NCBI RefSeq assembly: GCF_003364195.1
Contig: NZ_NXLQ01000003.1
Location: forward strand, 62,001 to 126,000
Source of the DNA: Helicobacter didelphidarum
Lineage (GTDB): Bacteria; Campylobacterota; Campylobacteria; Campylobacterales; Helicobacteraceae
Length of the DNA: 64,000 nucleotides
Direction: 5' to 3'
Within the stretch, counting starts at the first letter, position 1. Each line of letters starts with the position of its first letter. The position numbers and the translations under genes were made by a program. The notes below the pieces were generated by a model, which was not told the origin of the DNA, did no database searches, and saw only the letters and a program-made list of their open reading frames with translations. Below are positions 47,942 to 57,092 of the stretch, in pieces.

Positions 47942-48961
47942 TTATGCAAAATCGGCATAAACCAATGCACTACCCCAAGTAAATCCTGACCCGAACGAAT
48001 CAAGCAAGAGTAAATCACGATTTTTAATTTTACCTTCACAGCATGCATCATTAATTGCCATTGGGATACTTGCGGCACTTGTATTACCATATTTATGCAC
48101 AGTGAGAATCAGTTTTTCTTGGGGTAATTCTAGACTACTAGCAACAGAATTAATAATGCGGATATTTGCCTGATGAGGGATAAAATACGATATATCATCA
48201 ACGCTTAAATGATTTTTTGCCAATATATCTTTTGCTTCTTTGGTAATAGTGCGAACAGCAACTTTAAATACCTCATTACCTTTCATTTTCATACCTTGAT
48301 TCTCAATGTATTCATTATCAATAAAATCTTGAACACTTTCTGCGATAGAATCTTGCGTAAAAATATTATTGCGTTTTGGTGTATAAAGTAAATGTGAAAA
48401 ATTTCCATTTGATGAGATATGCACATCTTTAATACCCTCTTTTGTGCTACTACTCACGATACATGCACCAGCACCATCGCCAAACAAAATACAAGTGCCT
48501 CTATCAGAAAAGTCAAGGATAGAACTTGACTTTTCTGCACCAATTACCAAAATATTATTATATGCACCACTTTCAATATAACTTTTTGCAGCCGACAAAA
48601 GATAAATAAATCCTGTGCAAGCAGCAGTAATATCAAAAGCTGGGACATTCTCTAAGTTCAATTTCGAGGCAATGATACATGCAGTTGATGGCATACCAAA
48701 AAAATCTGGGCTTAGTGTTGCACATAAAATTAAATCAATATCTTTTAAAGAAATATTGGCTTTTTGTATTGCGAGTTTCGCTGCCTCAACGCCCAAATCA
48801 CTACTTTTTTGACTTTTGTCTGCAAAATAGCGAGTCTTAATACCTGTTCTCTGCACAATCCACTCATCATCTGTTTCTAAAAAATCTGCAAAAAAACTAT
48901 TTGGAACACATCTATCTGGCACATACGAGGCAAGAGATACAATAGAAGCATAACGAGGCAT
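47942..48961 (-). CDS. fabH: 3-oxoacyl-ACP synthase III
   Basis: FabH condenses acetyl-CoA with malonyl-ACP to initiate fatty acid synthesis. The 339-residue thiolase-fold protein has ETDDEWIVQRTGIKTRYFAD near 29 and the nucleophile Cys in FDITAACTGFIYLLSAAKS (about 113). The catalytic His is in YFIPHQANIRI (about 256), and the catalytic Asn in KYGNTSAASIPMA (about 285). AAAGGA precedes the ATG. It is downstream of plsX in the ndk-yceD-rpmF-plsX-fabH order known from H. pylori. Confidence 0.97.
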   Translation of the reverse strand: MPRYASIVSLASYVPDRCVPNSFFADFLETDDEWIVQRTGIKTRYFADKSQKSSDLGVEAAKLAIQKANISLKDIDLILCATLSPDFFGMPSTACIIASKLNLENVPAFDITAACTGFIYLLSAAKSYIESGAYNNILVIGAEKSSSILDFSDRGTCILFGDGAGACIVSSSTKEGIKDVHISSNGNFSHLLYTPKRNNIFTQDSIAESVQDFIDNEYIENQGMKMKGNEVFKVAVRTITKEAKDILAKNHLSVDDISYFIPHQANIRIINSVASSLELPQEKLILTVHKYGNTSAASIPMAINDACCEGKIKNRDLLLLDSFGSGFTWGSALVYADFA

Positions 48962-49059
48962 GAACTATCCTTTGATAAATTTAACCCACCCAAAAAATTA
49001 GTTTATGAAATTATTGAGAATAACTACTTTTTTAGAATCTCTAATTATAATGTATTATT

Positions 49060-50076
49060 TTATATTTTTGTAGCTGAAATCTTAGAATCTGCAAAAACTT
49101 CGGTAATGGTTTCACATATTTTGGAATCACATGCATCAAGTGCTTGATAAATTGCACATTCCATAGCCCTTGCGTTGCTTTTTCCGTGACTAATAATAAC
49201 CGGTTTTTTAACACCTAACAATGGAGCTCCACCATATTCAGCATAATCAATTTTTAATTTCAGAGATTTGAATGCAGATTTAGCGAGTAAAGAACCAAGT
49301 ATGCTTAGAAAAGATTTTTTAATCTCTTGTTTTAAGATTGTATTTATAGAACTCGCTACACCCTCACTCGCTTTTAATACAAGATTTCCCATAAAACCAT
49401 CACATACAATCACATCAACAGAGCCATTAAAAATATCAGACCCTTCAACATTTCCCCTAAAGAAACTATATTCCTTAAGTAGCTGAAAAGTTTGTTTAGT
49501 GAGCTCATTACCTTTAGAATCTTCTTCACCATTTGATAAAAGCCCAATTCTTGGTGCAGAATATCCTAAAACATTTCTTGCATAATGATAACCCATAATA
49601 GCAAAATCAACCAAATATTCTGGTTTACAATCAGTATTTGCTCCCGCATCTAAAATAACACTTGGATTTGATGTAATAGTTGGCATACAAGTGCAAATTG
49701 CTGGGCGAGAAACACCATTTATACGACCGATTTGCAATGTCGCAAGACTCATTGTTGCTCCACTATGTCCCGCACTCACGCATGCTTGTGCTTCACTATT
49801 TTTTACAAACCCAATGGCTTGATAAATAGAAGTATCTTTACGCTTATTTGCAGTGCTAGCACTTTCTGTCATTTTTATAAAGTCTTGTGTATGAACGATT
49901 TCTATGCGTTGCAAAATAGTAGCAGAAGCAGATTGTGAATCAAGACATGGCTTAATAAGATTCTCATCTCCTACCAAAAATACACTAAATTCTCTCTGTT
50001 TTAATGATTCAAGCACACCACAGACAATAGGAGTAACTCCATTATCTGCACCCATAGCATCTACAGCAATTCGCAT
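49060..50076 (-). CDS. plsX: Phosphate acyltransferase PlsX
   Basis: PlsX makes acyl-phosphate from acyl-ACP for phospholipid synthesis. The 338-residue protein begins [20 protein letters not shown] and has [40 protein letters not shown], and [20 protein letters not shown]. Near the end are [20 protein letters not shown] and [10 protein letters not shown]. All family blocks are present. It starts five bases after the rpmF stop with no good ribosome site, which suggests coupled translation. Confidence 0.96.
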   Translation of the reverse strand: MRIAVDAMGADNGVTPIVCGVLESLKQREFSVFLVGDENLIKPCLDSQSASATILQRIEIVHTQDFIKMTESASTANKRKDTSIYQAIGFVKNSEAQACVSAGHSGATMSLATLQIGRINGVSRPAICTCMPTITSNPSVILDAGANTDCKPEYLVDFAIMGYHYARNVLGYSAPRIGLLSNGEEDSKGNELTKQTFQLLKEYSFFRGNVEGSDIFNGSVDVIVCDGFMGNLVLKASEGVASSINTILKQEIKKSFLSILGSLLAKSAFKSLKLKIDYAEYGGAPLLGVKKPVIISHGKSNARAMECAIYQALDACDSKICETITEVFADSKISATKI

Positions 50077-50081
50077 AATTT

Positions 50082-50237
50082 TTAATTGGAACTATAATTT
50101 TGTGTAAATTTATTAATAAAATGTGGTAACTTCCAACTTCCATCTTTATCTTTAATCGGTTTTGCCAATGAAACCTTATAATGTGTGCGTCTCTTTGCTG
50201 CTCTTGTTTTACTAACTCGTCGCTTAGGAACTGCCAT
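50082..50237 (-). CDS. rpmF: Ribosomal protein L32 (51 residues)
   Basis: The gene encodes [20 protein letters not shown] followed by [10 protein letters not shown], the standard L32 N-terminus, and ends [14 protein letters not shown]. The cysteine zinc motif found in some L32 proteins is absent, as in many C- paralogues. It lies between the YceD gene (four bases upstream) and plsX (five bases downstream), the usual arrangement. Confidence 0.93.
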   Translation of the reverse strand: MAVPKRRVSKTRAAKRRTHYKVSLAKPIKDKDGSWKLPHFINKFTQNYSSN

Positions 50238-50240
50238 GAA

Positions 50241-50636
50241 TTACTCCTCTATATTGGTTTGAATATTATAATCTAGTCGTATTGATTCAACTTCACTCTC
50301 AAGAATAAAATTAAAATCAATGAAGCCTTCGAAAAATTCAATTACATCTAAATTTAAATTATTTGTTTGGCTTTGTGTTTTCCAGACACCATCTGAAAAA
50401 TACAAAACCAAATCACAATCAATTCTTTCCCTAAAAGACTTTCCACTCCGAACACAGATAAGCTCAAGATTCCCATGCAATTTACCCTGAAATTGCACAA
50501 GTTTAGAATCTACTCTCTTTAGTTCCCCTTTTAATCCTATTGTTTCTTCACTTTCTAAAATTTGCATAGAATCTTGCGTATGAACTATATCAATATATTT
50601 TGACCTTTCATTTATCTTTCTAAATTCTATCTGCAT
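50241..50636 (-). CDS. DUF177 / YceD family protein
   Basis: The 131-residue protein has the central YceD block GKLHGNLELICVRSGKSFRE with the C-x-R-S-G/L pattern near residue 60, and an acidic middle (IEFFEGFIDF). Position directly before rpmF is the hallmark of the family, which takes part in 23S rRNA or ribosome assembly in some bacteria. AAGGG precedes the ATG. Confidence 0.8.
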   Translation of the reverse strand: MQIEFRKINERSKYIDIVHTQDSMQILESEETIGLKGELKRVDSKLVQFQGKLHGNLELICVRSGKSFRERIDCDLVLYFSDGVWKTQSQTNNLNLDVIEFFEGFIDFNFILESEVESIRLDYNIQTNIEE

Positions 50637-50843
50637 ACTTTCTAGCCCTTAAAGTTTAATTAAGATACAAATAACTAGAATATTAAAGAACATCTTACTT
50701 GCAATAATTAAGATACAAATAATAATATAAACTTCAAATCTTTACTTTTGTTTTAGTTGCATTTTATCCTTGACAAAAATAACAAATTAACTAAGCTATT
50801 TTTTATAAAGAAGAAAATCGCAATTTTAAATACCCTAAATGAC

Positions 50844-51257
50844 TTATAGAATCTTACTTTTTGCAAAGAAAAATGCGATTTCTATTGCTGCATTTTCTTT
50901 AGAATCGCTTCCATGCACCGCATTTGCATCGATACTTTCAGCAAAATCAGCACGGATTGTCCCAGCTTTTGCTTCTTTTGGATTTGTGGCACCCATAAGA
51001 TCTCTATTTTTTGCTATTGCATTATTACCTTCTAAAACCATGACAACAACAGGACCGCTAATCATAAATTCTACTAAATCATTAAAAAAAGCTCGCTCTT
51101 TATGCACAGCATAAAATTCTTGAGCTTCTTTCTTGGAAAGTTGCACTTTTTTCGTAGCCGCTATTCGTAAGCCGTTATCCTCAAATCTTGCAATAATTTT
51201 ACCAATAACATTTTTTTTTACTGCATCGGGCTTGATAATTGATAATGTCTGTTCCAT
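50844..51257 (-). CDS. ndk: Nucleoside diphosphate kinase
   Basis: Ndk transfers the gamma phosphate between nucleotides. The 137-residue protein has [40 protein letters not shown], and the active-site His in [20 protein letters not shown] (about 117). Length is normal. GAGGA precedes the ATG. It leads the yceD-rpmF-plsX-fabH genes with a gap of 207 bases, so a separate promoter is possible. Confidence 0.97.
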   Translation of the reverse strand: MEQTLSIIKPDAVKKNVIGKIIARFEDNGLRIAATKKVQLSKKEAQEFYAVHKERAFFNDLVEFMISGPVVVMVLEGNNAIAKNRDLMGATNPKEAKAGTIRADFAESIDANAVHGSDSKENAAIEIAFFFAKSKIL

Positions 51258-51307
51258 GTGATAATCCTCAGTTTATAGTAAAAGCAAAAAGGATATTCTA
51301 CACTAAA

Positions 51308-52173
51308 AAAAGTTAAAAATCAAGCTTTCAATAGAATATCTCTCAGGTTCTGGACAAGCAGGTGGTATTTTAGAAATCAATAACAAAGCAAGTTCAGAAA
51401 TTGCAGGTAAAATCACAGCTGGGGGGGGGGGGTAGCAGGTTCAAATACCACAGTCGATAATGATGGGACAATCAGTGGGGATAAATTAAACCTTACAAAT
51501 AGTGGCAACATAAGCAATACCGTAACAGCAAAAAATGGTAATACAATTAGCAATAGCGGGACTATCAACAAGGTAGATGTTAGTGGTGGAACCGTAAATA
51601 TTGCCAATAGTGGAACTATTGGTGCATTAGAGTTCACTGCAGGTGCGATTGCAAAATTCGGGCAAAACTACGCAGTTACCATCAATGATAAAGCCAGTTA
51701 TGACACAGATGGTGCTTTTGGTATCACAGGGACTAAGGCAAATGGTGCAATACAAATAGCAGATAACAATGCATTTTTGATTAATCTTTGTGCTGGTTTT
51801 GAAGTAGGGACAGGATATGATTTGAATAACTTCATTAGTGGTGCTGGTGGAGGTTCAAAATTGCAGGATTATAATGGTAATAATGTAATATCATTAGGTG
51901 CTCAACATCTTCGCACAGCGTAGAATATCTATGGTATAAATATTGGCAATAATGGAATCATAACTATCGCGGTAGAAGCAAATAAATCATGGATAGGTTT
52001 TGCAACGCCATGCTTTTCTACTTCTAGATTACCGATAGGGCGGTTGGTTTGCTCGAAACTGGTTAGGTGCTAAATTTGGACAAAATGCTTCTTTAAATGT
52101 TGTCTATGGTGGTAAATTTGGTGGACAAATCCAAACCCATAATATCAATGTAAGAATAGGTTGGCAGTTTTAG
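51308..52173 (+). pseudogene. Autotransporter gene relic with 12-G tract and internal deletion
   Basis: There is no start codon; the frame opens after TAA near 51305 with EYLSGSGQAGGILEINNKAS then SEIAGKITAG. Twelve G (51421-51432) put TAG directly after it. In the frame that 10 or 13 G would restore, AGSNTTVDNDGTISGDKLNL and NSGTIN-type repeats run to TAG at 51921-51923. These are typical passenger repeats of Helicobacter autotransporters. After further frame damage the last ~35 residues of a beta barrel follow (KFGQNASLNVVYGGKFGGQI, ending VRIGWQF at 52173). Most of the barrel is missing. Confidence 0.75.
51421..51432 (+). repeat. Homopolymeric G12 tract
   Basis: Twelve consecutive G inside the autotransporter relic. 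The present length is out of frame for the downstream passenger part; 10 or 13 would be in frame. Confidence 0.9.
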
Positions 52174-52587
52174 AAACTGACTACTTTTATAGCATAGAGT
52201 TTGATGATTCTTAATCACTCTATGCGTTCATATAACTTTACCATATAAAAACAATGTGAAGTCCTCTTGGATTTTACATTATAACACCACGACTTTCTAT
52301 CAAATCGTTTATAATTGTGAATAAAGTAAAATAGTCTAAACTCTTAAGAAAATAAAATCAAAATTCCATCCTTCCACACCATTCTTTATGGTAAGAGGAT
52401 GGGCTTTTATATACAATGGATAAGATTGTATCATTGACTGCGATTTTAAATTGCAATCATGGAAATGTGTAGCTACAAATTTACCAATAAAAATTCCGTC
52501 AATATAAAGTTAAAATCTTACTCCAATAATCACTCAAGCCCATATTCTTATATTTTACATTATACAATCTCTTTTATTGTTGAATGA
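52174..52587. other. 414-base intergenic region with two stem-loops
   Basis: The first, 52192-52225 (GCATAGAGT with ACTCTATGC), follows the autotransporter end and could be its terminator. The second, 52366-52402, is nested: CCATCCT/AGGATGG outside and ACCAT/ATGGT inside, followed by GCTTTTATAT. No coding sequence was seen. Confidence 0.45.
52366..52409 (+). terminator. Nested stem-loop, possible terminator
   Basis: Outer arms 52366-52372/52396-52402 and inner arms 52378-52382/52388-52392, then GCTTTTAT. On the plus strand it could end transcripts from the autotransporter relic. On the minus strand it lies beyond the end of the 255-residue gene. Confidence 0.4.
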
Positions 52588-53355
52588 TTATGGATCGTTT
52601 GTATAAGCATTGAGTTCTTTGATTGTTGCTTGGAGATATTGTGTAAAATCCTTTTCTTTTTTTAAAACACGACCCGCCTGAATGGAAGAAAGCTCAAGAC
52701 AAAGCTTTGCATTTAAATTTTTATAAGTTTGTATTTTTGCTAAAAATACTTGAGTGCGTTGCAATATCTCTCCTTGAGTATTTGAATCTAATCCATCAAA
52801 AAATTCTAAAAATGGATTTAAAAAAGTATTGAGTGCATTGATACTATTTTGTAATCCCTCATTAGCTTTTACAATAATATTTTGAATCATGCTGTATGAG
52901 AGTTCATGTTGCGTGAAACATTTATTTAAGAGACTTTCACATCGATGAAGCAATTCCATACTTTCCGCATACAGAGTATGAGAATCATGTAAAATACTTG
53001 CGAGTATTTGGGAATGTTTGGGGTTCGTAGGTGCAATTTTTTGTGCCGCATAATCACGACTATATACCACATTATTTTTTTGATTTTCTACTTGTTTATA
53101 AGAATCTTTTGTGAAATCACTGCGTTTATATCGCTTTTTTCTTTCCTCAATTTTATTTTGTTGTATGGATATGATAATATTACCATTATAGAATCTTATA
53201 GAATGTCTCTTTAATAGATTATTTGCCCCTTGTGTCAGAGGAATATTATTGAGGTGATTATAATACGCACTACGAATAATATCTTTTTCATAAAAACTTA
53301 TTTTTAAAGATTCTATTTTTGCAATATTTGCATTGAATTTTGATATTGAGTTCAT
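52588..53355 (-). CDS. Hypothetical protein, 255 residues
   Basis: Not recognised. The protein is mostly helical and polar, without signal peptide or membrane segment. The N-terminal ~60 residues (ISFYEKDIIRSAYYNHLNNI) are followed by a basic stretch (KIEERKKRYKRSDFTKDSYK). A long helical region then carries cysteines (LLHRCESLLNKCF) and the repeat-like QNSINALNTFLNPFLEFFDG. AGGGGA precedes the ATG. It starts 20 bases after the ispA stop, so it is probably cotranscribed with ispA. Confidence 0.55.
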   Translation of the reverse strand: MNSISKFNANIAKIESLKISFYEKDIIRSAYYNHLNNIPLTQGANNLLKRHSIRFYNGNIIISIQQNKIEERKKRYKRSDFTKDSYKQVENQKNNVVYSRDYAAQKIAPTNPKHSQILASILHDSHTLYAESMELLHRCESLLNKCFTQHELSYSMIQNIIVKANEGLQNSINALNTFLNPFLEFFDGLDSNTQGEILQRTQVFLAKIQTYKNLNAKLCLELSSIQAGRVLKKEKDFTQYLQATIKELNAYTNDP

Positions 53356-53375
53356 TATTTATCCCCTGCTTACAA

Positions 53376-54257
53376 TCATGTAAGTGGTTGAAAATATGGC
53401 TTTAAAAGTTCGTAGAGATTATGTTGTAGCTGTGTAAGCTGCAAAGATTCTAATTCTACCAAATTTGCTTCTAATTGTGCAATATATTGTTGCATAACAT
53501 CTTGTGCTTGTTGAATACCAAGTAAATTCACATAGCTATTTTTGTTTGTATCGTTTTGTGTTGTTTTACCAGATTTACTTTCATCTTGAAGAAAATCAAT
53601 AATATCGTCTCGTATTTGAAAATACAATCCCAGTTTTATACCAAAATCATAAAGATTTTTTTGTGTTGTAGAATCTAAATTTGCAATAATTCCACCCATT
53701 TTTAAGCTTGTTGCAATCAATTTTGCGGTTTTATGAATATGAATAAAATCAAGCTTTTCTTGTGTGAGTTTTGTGTTTTCAAAATAGCAGTCAAGTGCTT
53801 GTCCTAGAATCATGCCTGAAATTCCACCATCTTGGCTTAAAGATTCAATCAAAGCAATTTTTACATCCGGTGCAAATACTGCTTGAGAAAGCAAAGAAAA
53901 GCTATAAGTATTTAAACCATCTCCAATAAGTATTGCCCCAACCTCATCATATTTACAATGCAATGTGGGGTGAGAACGTCTTAAGGACGCATTATCCATT
54001 GCAGGCAAATCATCATGTATAAGTGAATAAGTATGCAAACATTCAATTGCTAAGCATACATCAAAAGAATTGAAAACAAACTCTTTTGATTGTGCACAAA
54101 CAACACTTAATAAGAGATTGGGACGGAATCTTTTGCCACCATTTTTCATCATTTCCCAAAAAGCTTCTTCAAAATATGGGTGAAAACTTAGTATTTGTGG
54201 CTTATGAGATAGCAGATAAGATTCAAAATCTTGACAAGTCTGCAGAAAAAATGACAT
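53376..54257 (-). CDS. ispA: Polyprenyl synthase (farnesyl/geranylgeranyl diphosphate synthase)
   Basis: The 293-residue enzyme has the first aspartate-rich motif in YSLIHDDLPAMDNASLRRSH (about 79-98). It has IGDGLNTYSFSLL and GQALDC in the centre, and the second motif in LYFQIRDDIIDFLQDESKSG (about 213). The pattern DDLPAMD plus length fits bacterial FPP synthases, which supply isoprenoid chains for quinones and undecaprenyl phosphate. GGAGG precedes the ATG. The unknown gene at 52.6 kb follows it closely. Confidence 0.93.
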   Translation of the reverse strand: MSFFLQTCQDFESYLLSHKPQILSFHPYFEEAFWEMMKNGGKRFRPNLLLSVVCAQSKEFVFNSFDVCLAIECLHTYSLIHDDLPAMDNASLRRSHPTLHCKYDEVGAILIGDGLNTYSFSLLSQAVFAPDVKIALIESLSQDGGISGMILGQALDCYFENTKLTQEKLDFIHIHKTAKLIATSLKMGGIIANLDSTTQKNLYDFGIKLGLYFQIRDDIIDFLQDESKSGKTTQNDTNKNSYVNLLGIQQAQDVMQQYIAQLEANLVELESLQLTQLQHNLYELLKPYFQPLT

Positions 54258-54519
54258 AGAACCTCCATAAAATAAGAAATCTAAAATTTTTTACAATTCT
54301 AGCATGAAATAGTAGAAATATTATATAAATTATAAACTGAAGCAAAAACTCTTGTGGTAATTTTTAAAAAGTAAATCATACATTGAATATATTGTAAAGT
54401 CTCAAAAATTTCAGGTATTACACATTTTTTTAGTAACAAAGTAAAGAAATCTTAAATAAGATTCTGTGCATCATTGTATTGAAAATAAATAATAATGCGA
54501 CCTTAAGCATTCAACTTAT

Positions 54520-55755
54520 TTAAATTCTTTCTTGATTTCCTTGCAAAATCTTTTCTCGTAATTGCCCACAAGCAGCACTTATATCAAGTCCTTTGGATTC
54601 TCGAATAGTTGCTACAATTCCGCGATTATAAAGATAGTCTGCGAAAGCTTGCACTTTTTCTTTTTCTGGTCGTTTGAATTGACTTTCCTCATGGGGATTA
54701 AATGGTATAAGGTTGACTTTTGAACGAAATCCATGCAAAAGCTTCACAAGCTTTTTGGCACTTGCTAAATCATCATTCATGTCTTTAATTACAAGATATT
54801 CAAACAAGATTCTATTGCGTGTATGTAGAGGAAACTTACGAAGAGAATCTAAAACCCGTTCAAGATTATAAACGCGATTCATAGGGATTAATTGACTTCG
54901 TAAAGAATCATCAACAGCATGCAAGGAAAGTGCAATTTGCACCCCAAGATCCAATGCACCAAGCTTTTCAATCTGTGGGGCAATACCGCTTGTCGAAATT
55001 GTGTGCCGCCTTGTAGCGATATTCAATCCATCTTTATGACTAATAATACGTATTGCCTTAATAACATTACTAAAGTTATCAAGTGGTTCTCCCATTCCCA
55101 TAAATACAATATTTACACTCTTATTGGAATCTAAATTATTATCTCTTTTCAGAAATACAACTTGTTGCACTATTTCACCTACACTTAAGTTCCGCACAAA
55201 ACCACCCTTAGCGGTTGAACAAAATACACAACCTACTCGGCAACCAACCTGGCTGGAAACACAAAATGTATATTTTTCACCCTTAAGAATCTTACCTTCA
55301 TTATCAAAAATTTTCTCACGCATTTTTATAAAAACAGATTCAAAGCTAAGATTATCATGTGTCTGAAAAAGATATTTCTTTGTTCCATCTTTACTTTCTT
55401 CAATTTGAATTGGATAAATTGTAGAAAAATTTGCATGTTGACTTTGTATATCAGAATCTTGTCTAGGGGAAATATTTGCCTGAGTATCTCTTTGTTTGTT
55501 TAATTCGAACACTTGATTGCATGTTTGTGAAGAATATTTATATTGTTGCAAGTCTTGAAACAAATATTTTTCTACATTGCAAAATTTATCCTTTAATTGC
55601 TTTTGCATAATTTTTGGAATATTTTTCATGTCTGAAAATTGTGTCACATATCGACAATATAGCCAATGATAAATTTGTTTTGCACGAAACTTTGGTTGCA
55701 TTATCTCCTCAAGCTCTTCAAGCAAATATGAGTATATGCTATCTAATTCTTTCAT
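54520..55755 (-). CDS. rlmN: 23S rRNA (A2503-C2)/tRNA (A37-C2) methyltransferase RlmN
   Basis: This is a radical-SAM methyltransferase, 411 residues. It has MQPKFRAKQIYHWLYCRYVT near 17. The cluster motif is CRVGCVFCSTAKGGFVRNLS (C-x3-C-x2-C, about 172-179), followed by VFMGMGEPLDNFSNV, SLHAVDDSLRSQLIPMNR and LIPFNPHEESQFKRP. The methyl-carrying Cys is in DISAACGQLREKIL near the C-terminus. A polar insertion around residues 82-115 (KQRDTQANISPRQDSDIQSQ) lengthens it compared with the usual ~360. AAGGGA precedes the ATG. Confidence 0.95.
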   Translation of the reverse strand: MKELDSIYSYLLEELEEIMQPKFRAKQIYHWLYCRYVTQFSDMKNIPKIMQKQLKDKFCNVEKYLFQDLQQYKYSSQTCNQVFELNKQRDTQANISPRQDSDIQSQHANFSTIYPIQIEESKDGTKKYLFQTHDNLSFESVFIKMREKIFDNEGKILKGEKYTFCVSSQVGCRVGCVFCSTAKGGFVRNLSVGEIVQQVVFLKRDNNLDSNKSVNIVFMGMGEPLDNFSNVIKAIRIISHKDGLNIATRRHTISTSGIAPQIEKLGALDLGVQIALSLHAVDDSLRSQLIPMNRVYNLERVLDSLRKFPLHTRNRILFEYLVIKDMNDDLASAKKLVKLLHGFRSKVNLIPFNPHEESQFKRPEKEKVQAFADYLYNRGIVATIRESKGLDISAACGQLREKILQGNQERI

Positions 55756-55950
55756 ACAATCCCTTATAGAAAAAATAAAATGCTATTCTAAGATATTTTT
55801 TTTAACTTTCTTAAGAATTTCCTTATTTCTCTTAAAGATGTGATATTTAGGTTTCTTTAGCTACGAACTTTTACAAAACTAAAAGTTCCATATTTCTTGA
55901 ATATTCAATGAGACAAAGTAAGATTCTTGGCAAGAGCAAAAGACTTGTGA

Positions 55951-55956
55951 TATAAT
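55951..55956 (+). promoter_or_regulatory. Extended -10 promoter of the 56-kb gene pair
   Basis: TG-A-TATAAT matches the extended consensus. It would start transcription near 55963, 28 bases before ATG 55991. Confidence 0.55.
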
Positions 55957-55990
55957 ATTGAATTTATTTACTACGAAAAAAGGGGAAACA

Positions 55991-56968
55991 ATGCATGATA
56001 GCTCAGCAGTAAAAGAATATTTACGATTACATGGTGTTGATAATGTTTTGGACCTCGACCACGAAGAGTTAGAGCAACAATATGTAAAAACAGTTCGTGA
56101 GGGCATAGACTACTATCGCAGTCTCTTATATGAAGGAAATGTTCATTTTTCGCCACCAAAACATGATGTCATAGAAGCACTCAAAAAGGTGCAAACAATT
56201 GATGAAATGTTTCAAACTCTTTATGATTTTTTACATATGTTTACCCCTACAGATTTAATTGCATTTATGTCAGAACTTAAAATGCCTGTGCCATATCGAC
56301 GTTTAAAAAATATTATTACGATTGTGCATGCAAGGGTGCAAGATGAGATTTTAGATAATATTAAACGAGATCTGCGAGATTTTCCAAAGCAAGAGAGAGA
56401 AACTCTAATTGCATATTATGAAAGTAAGCGAAATGACATTATTGGGTTGGAGAATCTCCATGAAAAATATAAAAGCTCTGGCACACTTGCTTATTTACGC
56501 TCAACAGCAGAAACAAAACTGGACATTATGCAAACTTTCCTTAGTAAAGACTTGGAGCTTGAATATAAACCTTACTATGATAATAGTAAAGAAAAACGGA
56601 CACTTGTTTCAAAGATTCTAGAAATCAGTGGCATTTATACCAAACAAGAGTTATTTGACATGAAAATTGCAGACCTCCAATCAACTTACAATGAAATTAT
56701 GCAACAAGTATTGCAAAAAGAGAAAGAACAAAAATTAATGAGAAAATATATCGAGGCTTTTGAAGATTCTGCGGGTATAACAGAAGAGGAATTTAAAGGA
56801 TACTGCCAAGATATGCGAGAAGATTTAAGCGAAGATCTTGTCAATGAAATTATTAATTATTTTACAACTCGCAATCATTTTATCGCAAACAAGATTAATA
56901 ATGTGCTTTCTGGTAAGGGTATGAACAATCTTATGTCTCCATCAGCACTTATGGGTGATCATTTATAG
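55991..56968 (+). CDS. Conserved helical protein upstream of the FtsH-like gene
   Basis: No named domain is recognised. The start is ATG 55991, because AGGGGA lies right before it and the promoter leaves no room for the upstream in-frame ATG 55958. The 325-residue protein is soluble, highly charged and almost entirely helical. It has an N-terminal YLRLHGVDNVLDLDHEELEQ region and a middle block YDFLHMFTPTDLIAFMSELK then MPVPYRRLKNIITIVHAR. The C-terminus is coiled (MQQVLQKEKEQKLMRKYIEA). It is followed after 124 bases by the FtsH-like gene. I recall the same adjacency in H. pylori (HP0287-HP0286), which would imply a functional link. Confidence 0.6.
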   Translation: MHDSSAVKEYLRLHGVDNVLDLDHEELEQQYVKTVREGIDYYRSLLYEGNVHFSPPKHDVIEALKKVQTIDEMFQTLYDFLHMFTPTDLIAFMSELKMPVPYRRLKNIITIVHARVQDEILDNIKRDLRDFPKQERETLIAYYESKRNDIIGLENLHEKYKSSGTLAYLRSTAETKLDIMQTFLSKDLELEYKPYYDNSKEKRTLVSKILEISGIYTKQELFDMKIADLQSTYNEIMQQVLQKEKEQKLMRKYIEAFEDSAGITEEEFKGYCQDMREDLSEDLVNEIINYFTTRNHFIANKINNVLSGKGMNNLMSPSALMGDHL

Positions 56969-57032
56969 TATAATCATAATAGCTTCAACAACAAACAATC
57001 TTACACAAATCTTATATTTAGAAAATATTTGT

Positions 57033-57038
57033 TATAAT
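57033..57038 (+). promoter_or_regulatory. Extended -10 before the FtsH-like gene
   Basis: TG-T-TATAAT lies 55 bases upstream of the ATG, so the gene can be expressed separately from its upstream partner. Confidence 0.45.
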
Positions 57039-57092
57039 CAAGTTTCCAAATATGAAATAAAAATAAAATTTATTTCTCAACAAAGGTAAAAT

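Noticed and set aside
51421-51432. Idea that the G12 tract switches a working autotransporter on and off
   Set aside because: There is no start codon or signal sequence upstream and most of the barrel is missing, so no tract length would give a functional protein from this copy.
51413-51637. 74-residue minus-strand ORF rich in Pro/Val/Leu
   Set aside because: Shadow of the repetitive autotransporter passenger on the plus strand; the poly-Pro comes from the G tract.
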